This document shows, in pieces, positions 50,254 through 58,489 of a stretch of DNA of 64,000 nucleotides; positions within the stretch are counted from its first letter, which is position 1; the number at the start of each line of letters is the position of its first letter. This stretch comes from Streptomyces sp. NK15101. GTDB taxonomy: Bacteria; Actinomycetota; Actinomycetes; Streptomycetales; Streptomycetaceae. The notes beneath the pieces were generated by a model. The model saw nothing but the letters and a program-made list of their open reading frames with translations. It was not told the DNA's origin and made no database searches. The position numbers and the translations under genes were made by a program. The stretch spans positions 145,748 through 209,747 of the forward strand of contig NZ_JAINVG010000002.1 of NCBI RefSeq assembly GCF_020400725.1. The letters are read 5' to 3'.

Positions 50254-52500
50254 TCAGTCCGCGATGCCGAAGCGGGCGTGCAGGCGCTTCAGCGGCGCCG
50301 GGGCCCACCAGTTGGCCCGCCCGGCCAGCCGCATCAGGACGGGGACGAGGACGGCGCGGATGAGGGTGGCGTCGACGAGGATCACCACGACCATGCCGAG
50401 GCCGAGCATCTTGAGGTAGACGATCCCGGAGGAGGCGTAGGTCGCGAACGAGGCCGCGAGGATCACCGCCGCCGCCGTGATCAGCGGGCCGCTGCGCTCC
50501 AGGCCCCAGGCCACGGCGGCCGAGGTGTCGCCGGTCCGGTCGTACTCCTCCTTGATCCGGGACAGCATGAACACCTCGTAGTCCATGGACAGGCCGAAGG
50601 CCGTGCAGAACATCAGGATCGGGATCGACGGCTCCAGGGTCCCGGTGGAGGTGAAGCCGAACAGCGAGGAGAGGTTGCCGTCCTGGAAGATCCACACGAG
50701 GGCGCCGAACATCACCGCCATGGAAAGGGCGTTGAGGACCATCGCCTTCAGCGGGATCAGCAGACTGCCCGTCATCAGGAAGAGGATGACGAAGGTGACG
50801 AGCAGGATCAGGCCGAAGACGACGGGCAGCCGGTCGACCAGGACGCTGCGGAAGTCGCCGAGTTCGGCCGGGTAGCCGCCGACGCGCACCTCGTCCGCGG
50901 GGCCGGCCGCCGCGCGGACGTCGGCCAGGATCCGGTCGGGGTCCGCGGAGAGCGCCTTCTGGTTCGGGACGGCGGAGAACCACGTGTCGGCCCCGTCGGC
51001 GAACCGCCGGGACGCGTCGTTCGGGCCGAGGATCCGGCGGCCCTCCGCGTACGAGCCGGTCAGCGCGTCGACCTGCTGGACGCCGGGGACCTCGGAGAGC
51101 GCCAGCGCGGTCTTCTCGATGTCGCCCGAGCTCTCGGCCGTACCCGGCAGGCCCTTGCGGAGGACCTGCAGCGCGTCCATCTCCTCCGCCGCGAAACCGG
51201 CCCGGATCTGGTCCTGGACCACACGGCTGGACGTCGAGGCGGGCAGCACCCGGTCGTCCGGCGTGCCGAAGGTGATGCCGAGCGTCGGGGAGGCCAGGGC
51301 GAGCAGCACGGCCAGCGCCGGAACGCCGTACGCCAGGGGGCGGCGCATCATCCGCAGGGCGGTGGTGTGCCACCAGCCCGTCCCGCCGGCGGGGGCGGGC
51401 TTCTTGCGCTGGATGCGGTGGCCGAGCCGGGTCAGCGCGGCCGGAAGGATCACGAGCGCGGCGAAGACCGAGGTCAGGACGACCGCGATGCCCGAGTACG
51501 CGAAGGAGCGCAGGAACGGGAAGGGGAACAGCATCAGGCAGGCGAGCGACACGATGACCGTGAGACCGCTGAACGCGACCGTGCGGCCCGCCCGGCCTAC
51601 CGCCTGCCGGGTCGCCTCGGCGACCTCGCGCCCGGCCGTCAGCTCCTCGCGGAAGCGGCTGATGACGAAGAGCGAGTAGTCCACGCCGAGGCCGACGCCC
51701 ATCACGAGCGTGAGGTTGGCGGCGAACGTCGACACGTCCGTGAAGGAGGTCAGGATGCGCATCAGCGCCAGGGTGGTGACGACCGAGAAGAGCCCCATGC
51801 CGAGCGTGAGCAGCGCCGCGTTGAAGCGCCGGTAGATCAGGGCGAGGAGCAGCAGCACCAGCGGGAAGACGATCAGTTCGGCGCGCAGGAAGTCGGTCCG
51901 CGCCTGCGCGGCCGCCTGCCGGAACACCTCGTCGCCGCCGCCGACCTCCACCCGCACGGTGGCGTCGTCACGCGCGAACTCCGGCGAGAACTCGGCGAGT
52001 TTCGTACGGGCCTCGGTCACCGTGCCCGCCATGCGGGCGATGACCAGCGCCTGCCCGAAGTCCTCCGAGCGCATCACGGGGGAATCGCCGCGGGACCAGA
52101 ACGAGGCGGTCTCGGCCACCCCGTCCTGCGCGGCCAGCTCCTTCTCCAGGGCCCGTCCCGCCCGCTCCACGGCCGGGCTGTCGACCCGCCCCTGCTTGGC
52201 GGTGACGAGCAGCAGCACGCTCGGCGTCCCGGTGTCGAACTGCTTCTCCAGCGCGGTCCGGGTGTCCACCGACTCCGACGACGGGGACTCGAAGCGGCTG
52301 AGGACGAGCCGGTCCATCGCGCCCGCGGCCAGCACCAGGCCGACCACGGCGAGGGCCACGCCGATCCAGATCACCAGGCGGGGGCGGCCCGCGATGCCGG
52401 AGCCGAGACGGTGCAGGGCGGAGTCTTCGGGGCCGGAGCCGGTGGAGGCCCCTGCCCCCGGGGCGGGGCCCGGTCGGGGAGTGCGGGACGAGATGGCCAC
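50254..52500 (-). CDS. MMPL family transporter (second of two)
   Basis: A 748-residue RND/MMPL exporter with about 12 transmembrane helices in two halves. The first half has RLVIWIGVALAVVGLVLAAG, the exported loop, then LTLVMGVGLGVDYSLFVISRFREEL near 268-292; the second half repeats it as ILMFCTAFGLSMDYEVFMLSRIKEEYD, with the Asp-Tyr pair of proton relay sites in both. Mycobacterial relatives export lipids; streptomycete ones export specialised metabolites. It is the last gene of the operon and follows hydrolase 1 after a 102-bp gap containing a strong hairpin, so its level may differ from the genes before it. Confidence 0.92.
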   Translation of the reverse strand: MAISSRTPRPGPAPGAGASTGSGPEDSALHRLGSGIAGRPRLVIWIGVALAVVGLVLAAGAMDRLVLSRFESPSSESVDTRTALEKQFDTGTPSVLLLVTAKQGRVDSPAVERAGRALEKELAAQDGVAETASFWSRGDSPVMRSEDFGQALVIARMAGTVTEARTKLAEFSPEFARDDATVRVEVGGGDEVFRQAAAQARTDFLRAELIVFPLVLLLLALIYRRFNAALLTLGMGLFSVVTTLALMRILTSFTDVSTFAANLTLVMGVGLGVDYSLFVISRFREELTAGREVAEATRQAVGRAGRTVAFSGLTVIVSLACLMLFPFPFLRSFAYSGIAVVLTSVFAALVILPAALTRLGHRIQRKKPAPAGGTGWWHTTALRMMRRPLAYGVPALAVLLALASPTLGITFGTPDDRVLPASTSSRVVQDQIRAGFAAEEMDALQVLRKGLPGTAESSGDIEKTALALSEVPGVQQVDALTGSYAEGRRILGPNDASRRFADGADTWFSAVPNQKALSADPDRILADVRAAAGPADEVRVGGYPAELGDFRSVLVDRLPVVFGLILLVTFVILFLMTGSLLIPLKAMVLNALSMAVMFGALVWIFQDGNLSSLFGFTSTGTLEPSIPILMFCTAFGLSMDYEVFMLSRIKEEYDRTGDTSAAVAWGLERSGPLITAAAVILAASFATYASSGIVYLKMLGLGMVVVILVDATLIRAVLVPVLMRLAGRANWWAPAPLKRLHARFGIAD

Positions 52501-52546
52501 GTCGGATCGCTTTCTGTCAGGAGGTGGACGGAAGGGGGAAGGGGGA

Positions 52547-52583
52547 GGGACCGGGCCCCCCGGGGGAAGTGGGGCCCGGTCCC
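52547..52583 (-). terminator. 13-bp hairpin inside the operon
   Basis: GGGACCGGGCCCC (52547-52559) and GGGGCCCGGTCCC (52571-52583) pair perfectly across an 11-nt loop. It lies between hydrolase 1 and the second MMPL gene, which have the only large gap of the operon. It could be a partial terminator or an attenuator. Confidence 0.75.
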
Positions 52584-52602
52584 GGTCTCGGGGGCCGGGT
52601 CG

Positions 52603-53877
52603 TCAGGCGTGCCGGCGCAGCCAGCGGTCCACCCGGTCGTAGAGGCGGTCCGCGTCGTGGTCGACGGTCACGAAGTGCCCGGACCTCGGCAGGGTCAGCT
52701 CCTCCACGTCCTCGCTCGCGGTGAAGAGCGACGGGTAGCGCTCGACGCCCTGGCGCAGGACGTCCTTGGCGCCGAACGCCAGGAACACGGGCTGTTCGAT
52801 CCGGCCGATCAGGGAGAGGTCGGTGAGGATGCCGGACGGCTCCGAGGCCATGACCCCGCAGGGGTTGCGCGGCCAGAGCGGGGTGACGGCCCGGACGACC
52901 GCGGGGTCCGCGTCCGGGCCGAGGCCGCCGGCGAGGAAGTCCTCGCGCACCGGGTCGAAGTGGACGTACCCCTCGGGGTCGGCCGCCTTCGCCTTGTGCT
53001 CGCCGCCCTGCCGGCAGACCTCGTAGGCGGCGAGGAAGCGGCGGTTGGTCTCCCCGGTGACGCCGACGGCGGCCCAGCCGGTCAGGACGAGCCCGTCGAC
53101 GTCCCCGAAGGAGGCGGCGACGGTCTCGGCGACCAGCGCCCCGCTGGAGTGCCCGGCGAGGAAGACCTTGCCGAAGCGGTACGGGGCCCGCCCGGCGTCC
53201 GGGGCCTTCGCGGCGTCCGGGGCCTTCGCGGGGCGCTCGCCGGCCGTCGGGGCGCCGTCGATCGTGTACGTGCCGGCGCGGAGCTGCCCGACGACCTGGT
53301 GGGCGATGTCGGCGTGCGCCCCGCTGCACGAGGCGAAGCCGTCGGGGATGTCGCTGCTCCCGTAGCCGAGCCGGTCGATCGTGACGGAGGCGTGGCCCCT
53401 GCGGGCCAGCTCCCGGACGTGGTCGCGGCCCTCGACGTCCAGGCGCCAGATCCACTCGCCGGTGTTGGTGCCGTGGACGTACAGGGTCACCGGGGGCCGG
53501 CGGCCGCCCGCGAGGAGCGCGCGGGGCGCGGTGAGGTGGCCTCGGACCGTGTACGTACGGCCGTCGGTGGTGCACTGGCTCTTCGTCCGGTTGACGTTGC
53601 GGACGACGAAGGAGACCGGCAGGTCGACGGGGTCGGCGGCGGACGCGTCCCGGACCGTCGTGCCCCCGGCGGCCGGGGACGCCTCCGGGGTCACCGTGAC
53701 CCGGCGCTCGGGACCCACCGCCGGTCCGGCCGGCTCGGCGACGGCGGCGGTGGCCACCAGTTCGCAGGTCACCATGGCGACCGCCGCGGCGGACACGGCG
53801 GCACGGACGAGCCCGGCCCGCAGGCCGCGGCGCCGTCGTCGCGCGGGGTGCGCGGGAGCGGGGGTGCCGGTGTTCAC
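52603..53877 (-). CDS. Secreted alpha/beta hydrolase, Ser nucleophile
   Basis: A 424-residue exported hydrolase. The GTG at 53877 overlaps the previous stop by 4 nt. A basic start and hydrophobic segment (about 22-45, AAVSAAAVAMVTCELVATAAV) form a signal peptide. The mature part has LPVSFVVRNVNRTKSQCTTD, then DGRTYTVRGHLTAP, the oxyanion-side VTLYVHGTNTGEW, the nucleophile Ser in FLAGHSSGALVAE, and the His in PRSGHFVTVDHD. It is a paralogue of the next gene at 53874 but keeps the usual GxSxG. Likely substrates are esters or lactones outside the cell. Confidence 0.85.
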   Translation of the reverse strand: MNTGTPAPAHPARRRRRGLRAGLVRAAVSAAAVAMVTCELVATAAVAEPAGPAVGPERRVTVTPEASPAAGGTTVRDASAADPVDLPVSFVVRNVNRTKSQCTTDGRTYTVRGHLTAPRALLAGGRRPPVTLYVHGTNTGEWIWRLDVEGRDHVRELARRGHASVTIDRLGYGSSDIPDGFASCSGAHADIAHQVVGQLRAGTYTIDGAPTAGERPAKAPDAAKAPDAGRAPYRFGKVFLAGHSSGALVAETVAASFGDVDGLVLTGWAAVGVTGETNRRFLAAYEVCRQGGEHKAKAADPEGYVHFDPVREDFLAGGLGPDADPAVVRAVTPLWPRNPCGVMASEPSGILTDLSLIGRIEQPVFLAFGAKDVLRQGVERYPSLFTASEDVEELTLPRSGHFVTVDHDADRLYDRVDRWLRRHA

Positions 53878-55034
53878 GGCGTGAGTCCCTTCTGTTCGAG
53901 CCAGTCGGCGAGGAAGTCGTGGATCTGCCGCGCCCCGCGCTCCAGCGCGAGGAAGTGGCCGCTGCCGCGGACGGTGAGGAGCGCGGTGTCGGCCGTCCCC
54001 GTGAACCGGGCCCGGTGTGCGGAGCCGCCCCCGACCCTGCGGTCCTCCGCGCCGAGGACCAGCGCCACGGGCACGCGGATGCGGTCGAGCCGGCGGGTGT
54101 CGACCAGGACGCCCTCCAGCTGCGCGGCCTGCTCGCCGCAGGAGTGCCTGCTCTGCCGGGCGAGCGCCACGTCGAGGACCCGGGGGTCGGTGTCGGCGAA
54201 GTTGCCCTGCGCGAACTCGCGCGGGCCCGGGTCGAGATGGACGTATCCCACCGGGTCGTCCGGCGCGACCGCCGGGACACCGCCCTGCATGCAGGAGGTG
54301 AGGGCGGCGAAGAACCGGGCGTCGTCCTCGTCGGTGAGCCCGCCGTCGCTCCAGCCGGTCAGCACGAGCCCGTCCACGTCGTGGAAGGAGTACGCGGCGA
54401 TCTGCGCGATCTGCGCGCCCCGGTCGTGCCCGGCGAGCGCCACCTTCCCGAAGCGGGGCGCGGTGGCCCGCCCCTTCACCGTGTACGCGCCCGAGCGCAG
54501 CAGGCCGACGATCTGGTGCGTCATGTCGGCGGCCCCGCCCAGGCAGAGCTGCCGGCCGTCGGGCCGGTCGCTGGCCCCGTACCCGACGCGGTCGAAGGTC
54601 AGCGAGATCTGGCCGCGGCGGGCCATCTCCTCGCTGTGGTGGTATCCGGGCACGTCGACGCGCCAGTACCACTCGGCGGCCTCGAAGCCGTGCTGGTAGA
54701 CGGTGACCGGGGGCCTGCCGGGGCCCGGCCGGTCGAGCAGCCCGGCCGGGGCGGTGAGGTGGCCCCGGACCGTGTACGTGCGCCCGTCGGTGTTGCAGGC
54801 CAGGGCGGACCGGTTCCGGTTCACCACCCGGAACTCCACCGGCAGGTCGACGATCCCCCCGGCCTTCATCCGTTCCGCCGTACGGGCGCGGGCCTGCCCG
54901 GCGTCGTACGACCGCCCGGCGGCCGTCTCCGGCGTACCGCCCCCGTCCTCGCCGAGCGCGCCCGCGACGGGCGGGCCGCCGAGCACCACGGCGACGGCGA
55001 GCCCCGCGGCCGCCCTCCTCAGACCTCTGCCCAC
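53874..55034 (-). CDS. Secreted alpha/beta hydrolase, Asp at nucleophile site
   Basis: A 386-residue exported hydrolase whose GTG at 55034 lies behind a perfect AAGGAGG and overlaps the MMPL gene end by 16 nt. The signal peptide is about 1-27 (AAAGLAVAVVLGGPPVAGALG). It shares VNRNRSALACNTDGRTYTVRG with its neighbour. The nucleophile elbow reads LAGHDRGAQIA, with Asp where the paralogue has Ser; GHDRG is typical of haloalkane and haloacetate dehalogenases and related to the GHDWG of epoxide hydrolases. His lies in RGSGHFLALER. So it may open an epoxide, or dehalogenate, rather than hydrolyse an ester. Confidence 0.83.
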   Translation of the reverse strand: MGRGLRRAAAGLAVAVVLGGPPVAGALGEDGGGTPETAAGRSYDAGQARARTAERMKAGGIVDLPVEFRVVNRNRSALACNTDGRTYTVRGHLTAPAGLLDRPGPGRPPVTVYQHGFEAAEWYWRVDVPGYHHSEEMARRGQISLTFDRVGYGASDRPDGRQLCLGGAADMTHQIVGLLRSGAYTVKGRATAPRFGKVALAGHDRGAQIAQIAAYSFHDVDGLVLTGWSDGGLTDEDDARFFAALTSCMQGGVPAVAPDDPVGYVHLDPGPREFAQGNFADTDPRVLDVALARQSRHSCGEQAAQLEGVLVDTRRLDRIRVPVALVLGAEDRRVGGGSAHRARFTGTADTALLTVRGSGHFLALERGARQIHDFLADWLEQKGLTP

Positions 55035-57385
55035 GTCCGTGTCCCTCCTTGTTCCCCACGGGTCCGGCCGGACGGACCGTCCGGGACGGTCCGGTCGTCG
55101 CGGTCGGTCCGGTCGTCGCGGCCGGGCCGGTCGGGTTCCGTCCCCGCGCCGGCCCCGGCGCCCTCCTCGCTCAGCCCGAACCGCGCGTGCAGCCGCCGCA
55201 GTCCGGCCGGGGCCCACCAGGTGGCACGGCCGCCGAGGGCCATCACCGAGGGCACCAGGAGGCACCGCACGACGGTGGCGTCCATGACGACCGCGAGGGC
55301 CACCCCCGTCCCGAGCACCATCGTGTTCGTGATGCGGGACCAGCCGATGGCGACGAGCACCACGGAGAGGATCAGCGCGGCGGCGGTCACGATGCCGCCG
55401 GTCCGCCTCAGTCCCCGCTCCACCGCGGCCCGGTCGCCGGCGCCCCGGTCGTGCTCCTCCTTCATCCGGGCGAGCAGGAACACCCCGTAGTCCATGGAGA
55501 GTCCGAAGGCGAGGCAGAACATCAGGACCGGGACCGTGGTGTCGACGAACCCCGTCGGGGTGAAGCCGAGGACCCCGGACAGCCGGCCGTCCTGGAAGAC
55601 CCAGACGACGGCGCCGAACATCGCCGTGAGGCTGAGGGCGTTGAGCACGACCGCCTGGAACGGGATCAGCACGCTGCCGGTGAGCAGGAAGACCAGCAGC
55701 AGCGTCGTGACCACGATGAGCGCCAGCGCCCAGCCGAGCCGTCCCGTGATGCTGTCCTGGGTGTCCACCAGGGCCGCCGCCTGTCCGGCGGGCCGTGCCT
55801 CCACTCCGGGCGCGGTGCGGATCTCCCGCATCTCCCGGACCAGTCGCTGGCTGCGGGGCGAGACCGTCTCCACCCCGTGCACCGGGACGACCTGGACCCA
55901 GGCCAGGTCGCCCGACTCGCGCAGGGCGTCGACGGGGGTGCGCGGCTCGGTCCTGCGGCCGTCGGCGAAGACGCCCGCCGGGGTGCGCACCTCGGCGACG
56001 TCGGTGAGTTCGGAGACCTTCGTCGCGTACGCGGCGACGGCCTCCCCCGAACCTCCGGCCCCGCCGGCCCGGACGCCGCTGACCAGGACGTCGACGACCG
56101 CCGTCTCGCTGCCGTCGAACCGCTCCCGGACGATCTCCTGCACGGTGCGCGGCTCGGCCCCCGCGGGCAGCTGCCGGTCGTCGGCCATGCCGAACTCGGC
56201 CCGCAGGAAGGGCAGTCCGAGCAGGACGAGCAGGGCGAGCGATCCGGCCGCGAAGACCGGCGCGCCCCTGCCGGTGACCGTCCGGGTGAACCGGGACCAG
56301 GCCCGGCCGGCGCCCGGGGTCCTCCCGGCGCGGTCGCGGCGGAGGAGCCGGCGCAGCGGGCGGACCGGGTCCAGGGCGTCCACGCGGTGGCCGAGGACCG
56401 ACAGCAGCGCGGGGAGCACGACCAGGGCCGCGGCGGCCGCGATCAGCACCACCGACACGCCCGCGTAGGCGAAGGACCGCAGGAAGAACAGCGGGAAGAG
56501 CAGCAGGGCCGCGAGCGCGACGGAGATGGTGAGCGCGGAGAAGACCACGGTGCGCCCGGCGGTGGCCAGCATGGTCCGGACGGCCTCCGGCACCGGCCGG
56601 CCCGCGGCCAGCTCGTCGCGGAAGCGCCGCAGCATCAGCAGGGCGTAGTCGATGGCGAGGCCGAGGCCGAGCGCGGTGGTCAGGCTCTGGGCGAAGACGG
56701 ACACGTCGGTGTAGCCCGCGATCACCCAGAGGACCATGTTGGTGCCGGTGATGGCGACCACGCCGACGGCGAGCGGCAGCAGCGCGGAGACCGCGCTGCG
56801 GAAGACCAGGACGAGGACGAGCAGGGTGATCGGCAGGGCGAGCAGTTCCGACCTGACGAGGTCCTCCGCGATGGTCGTCTCGACCGTGTTGAGGATCTCG
56901 CCGGTCCCGCCCGCCCGGACCGTGAGCCCGTCGTGCGCGCCCCGGTAGGCGGCGGCGAGCCGCTTCGTCGCCCGGCCCACCGCCGCCTCGTCGCCGTCGA
57001 CGTGGGCGGCGACGACGGCGTACTCGCCGTCGGTCGACTTCAGCGCGTCCGAGCCGCTCTGCCAGTACGACACGACGCCGCTGACCGCGTCCTCGTGGGC
57101 GAGGCGGTCGGCGAGCCGCAGTCCGGTGCGGGCCGCCTTCCGGTCGTTGACGCCGTCCGGGGCGTGCGCGAGCAGCACGAAGTTCGGGCTGCTCGCGGGG
57201 AAGTGCTCCTCCAGGACGTCGGCGGCGAGGGCGGACGGGGCCGAGGGGTTCTCGGTCCCCTGTCCGGCCCGGAGACGGTCCGCGGCCCCGGAGCCGAGGA
57301 CCGCCGAGAGCACGACGAACAGCAGGGCCGCGAGGAGCACGGCCCGCGGGCTCCTCGACACGGCGGCGGCGAGCGGACGCAGCAC
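55019..57385 (-). CDS. MMPL family transporter (first of two)
   Basis: A 788-residue RND/MMPL exporter, about 12 transmembrane helices in two halves with two large exported loops. Landmarks are LAAAVSRSPRAVLLAALLFVV at the start, LTTALGLGLAIDYALLMLRRFRDEL near 253-277, and the matching LMFCLAFGLSMDYGVFLLARMKEEHD near 625. The paralogue at 50254 shares the plan but not close identity. It starts 3 bp after the SDR gene and overlaps the hydrolase gene. Its C-terminus is a Gly/Arg/Asp-rich tail. It most likely exports the product of the upstream enzymes. Confidence 0.92.
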   Translation of the reverse strand: MLRPLAAAVSRSPRAVLLAALLFVVLSAVLGSGAADRLRAGQGTENPSAPSALAADVLEEHFPASSPNFVLLAHAPDGVNDRKAARTGLRLADRLAHEDAVSGVVSYWQSGSDALKSTDGEYAVVAAHVDGDEAAVGRATKRLAAAYRGAHDGLTVRAGGTGEILNTVETTIAEDLVRSELLALPITLLVLVLVFRSAVSALLPLAVGVVAITGTNMVLWVIAGYTDVSVFAQSLTTALGLGLAIDYALLMLRRFRDELAAGRPVPEAVRTMLATAGRTVVFSALTISVALAALLLFPLFFLRSFAYAGVSVVLIAAAAALVVLPALLSVLGHRVDALDPVRPLRRLLRRDRAGRTPGAGRAWSRFTRTVTGRGAPVFAAGSLALLVLLGLPFLRAEFGMADDRQLPAGAEPRTVQEIVRERFDGSETAVVDVLVSGVRAGGAGGSGEAVAAYATKVSELTDVAEVRTPAGVFADGRRTEPRTPVDALRESGDLAWVQVVPVHGVETVSPRSQRLVREMREIRTAPGVEARPAGQAAALVDTQDSITGRLGWALALIVVTTLLLVFLLTGSVLIPFQAVVLNALSLTAMFGAVVWVFQDGRLSGVLGFTPTGFVDTTVPVLMFCLAFGLSMDYGVFLLARMKEEHDRGAGDRAAVERGLRRTGGIVTAAALILSVVLVAIGWSRITNTMVLGTGVALAVVMDATVVRCLLVPSVMALGGRATWWAPAGLRRLHARFGLSEEGAGAGAGTEPDRPGRDDRTDRDDRTVPDGPSGRTRGEQGGTRTWAEV

Positions 57386-57388
57386 GGG

Positions 57389-58489
57389 TCACCGCCTCCC
57401 CGGGGCGGCGGCGGCCGCCGGGAGCTGCCCGTGGGTCCGGTGCCAGGCGGCCTGGTCGGCGAGCGTCCGCTCCAGGGGCCGGAAGACGACGCCGAGTTCC
57501 CGTTGGGCGCGCGCGGAGGAGAACCGGGCCCGGTCCCCCTCGGTGAGCGTCCTGATGCCCGTGCGGGTGGCGACGGGGGTGCCGCCGGTCAGCCGGGCCT
57601 TCGCCTCGGCGATGCCGGCCACGCCGTGGGCGACCGCGGCCGGGATCGGCCGGGGCACCGTGCCGGTGCCGGCGGCCCGCACGATCCCGCGGCAGATCTC
57701 GTCCAGGGAGTACCAGGAGCCGGCCACGACGTACCGCCGGCCGCTCTCCCCCCGCAGCGCGGCGGCGATCATGGCGCCGGCCACGTCGCGGGCGTCCACC
57801 ACGTGGTTGCCGACGCGGGGCAGGGCCCGGACCGCGCCGGAGGCCACCGCGAGGAACAGCCGTCCGGCGGAGGTGGGCGCCTGGTCGCCGGGGCCCCACA
57901 TCCAGCCGGGGAGCACCACGGGGACCCGTACGCCGTCCGGTCCCTGCCGTTCGGTGAAGGCCCGCACGACGGCCTCGGCCCTGACCTTGCTCGCCCGGTA
58001 GGCGTGGGGCTGGTCGGGGGAGCCGTTGGGCGTGGACTCGTCGGCCGGGCGGCCCGGGTGGGCGTCGGGGTCGAGCGCGCCGGTGGAGCTGGTGTGGACG
58101 ACGGTGCGGACGCCGGAGTCGGCCGCCGCGCGGAGGAGTTCCTCCACGGCGGTGACGTTGGTCCGCAGGAGCAGGTCCCGGTCCGCGTTCGGCTGGTAGT
58201 ACTCGCGGAAGTAGGCGGCCAGGTGGAACACCGCGTCGGCGCCCGGGAGGGCGGGGGCGAAGCCGGGGACGTCGGTCACGTCGCCGCGGACGATCCGCAG
58301 GGCGGGGTGGTCGGGCAGCACCCGCCGGGCCCGCTCCTCGTCGCGGACGACGGCGCGCACCTCGGTCCCCCGCTCCAGGAGGGCCGTGACGACGGCGGTG
58401 CCGAGGAGCCCGGTCGCTCCGGTCACCACCGCGGTGCGGAGGGGCGTGTCCCCGGGGCGGCCGGGGGACACGGGAGACGGCTCGGTCAT
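57389..58489 (-). CDS. NAD(P)-dependent epimerase/dehydratase (extended SDR)
   Basis: A 366-residue extended short-chain dehydrogenase. The nucleotide motif TGATGLLGTAVVTAL is near 24-38, then RGDVTDVPGF, and VFHLAAYFREYYQPNAD. The active site has Ser in VVHTSSTGAL and the pair Tyr and Lys in HAYRASKVRAEAV near 187. Similar enzymes act as ketone reductases, in dihydroflavonol-type families, or as sterol-type dehydrogenases. In this operon it could provide the keto reduction needed in butyrolactone synthesis, the role of BprA-type reductases. Its start overlaps the FAD gene end by 4 nt. Confidence 0.87.
   Translation of the reverse strand: MTEPSPVSPGRPGDTPLRTAVVTGATGLLGTAVVTALLERGTEVRAVVRDEERARRVLPDHPALRIVRGDVTDVPGFAPALPGADAVFHLAAYFREYYQPNADRDLLLRTNVTAVEELLRAAADSGVRTVVHTSSTGALDPDAHPGRPADESTPNGSPDQPHAYRASKVRAEAVVRAFTERQGPDGVRVPVVLPGWMWGPGDQAPTSAGRLFLAVASGAVRALPRVGNHVVDARDVAGAMIAAALRGESGRRYVVAGSWYSLDEICRGIVRAAGTGTVPRPIPAAVAHGVAGIAEAKARLTGGTPVATRTGIRTLTEGDRARFSSARAQRELGVVFRPLERTLADQAAWHRTHGQLPAAAAAPGRR

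Noticed and set aside
50146..54699. A 1,517-codon rightward open frame opposite the MMPL and hydrolase genes
   Set aside because: It is the GC-rich mirror of real leftward genes with full family motifs; its translation is Arg/Gly/Ala/Asp-rich with no domain.
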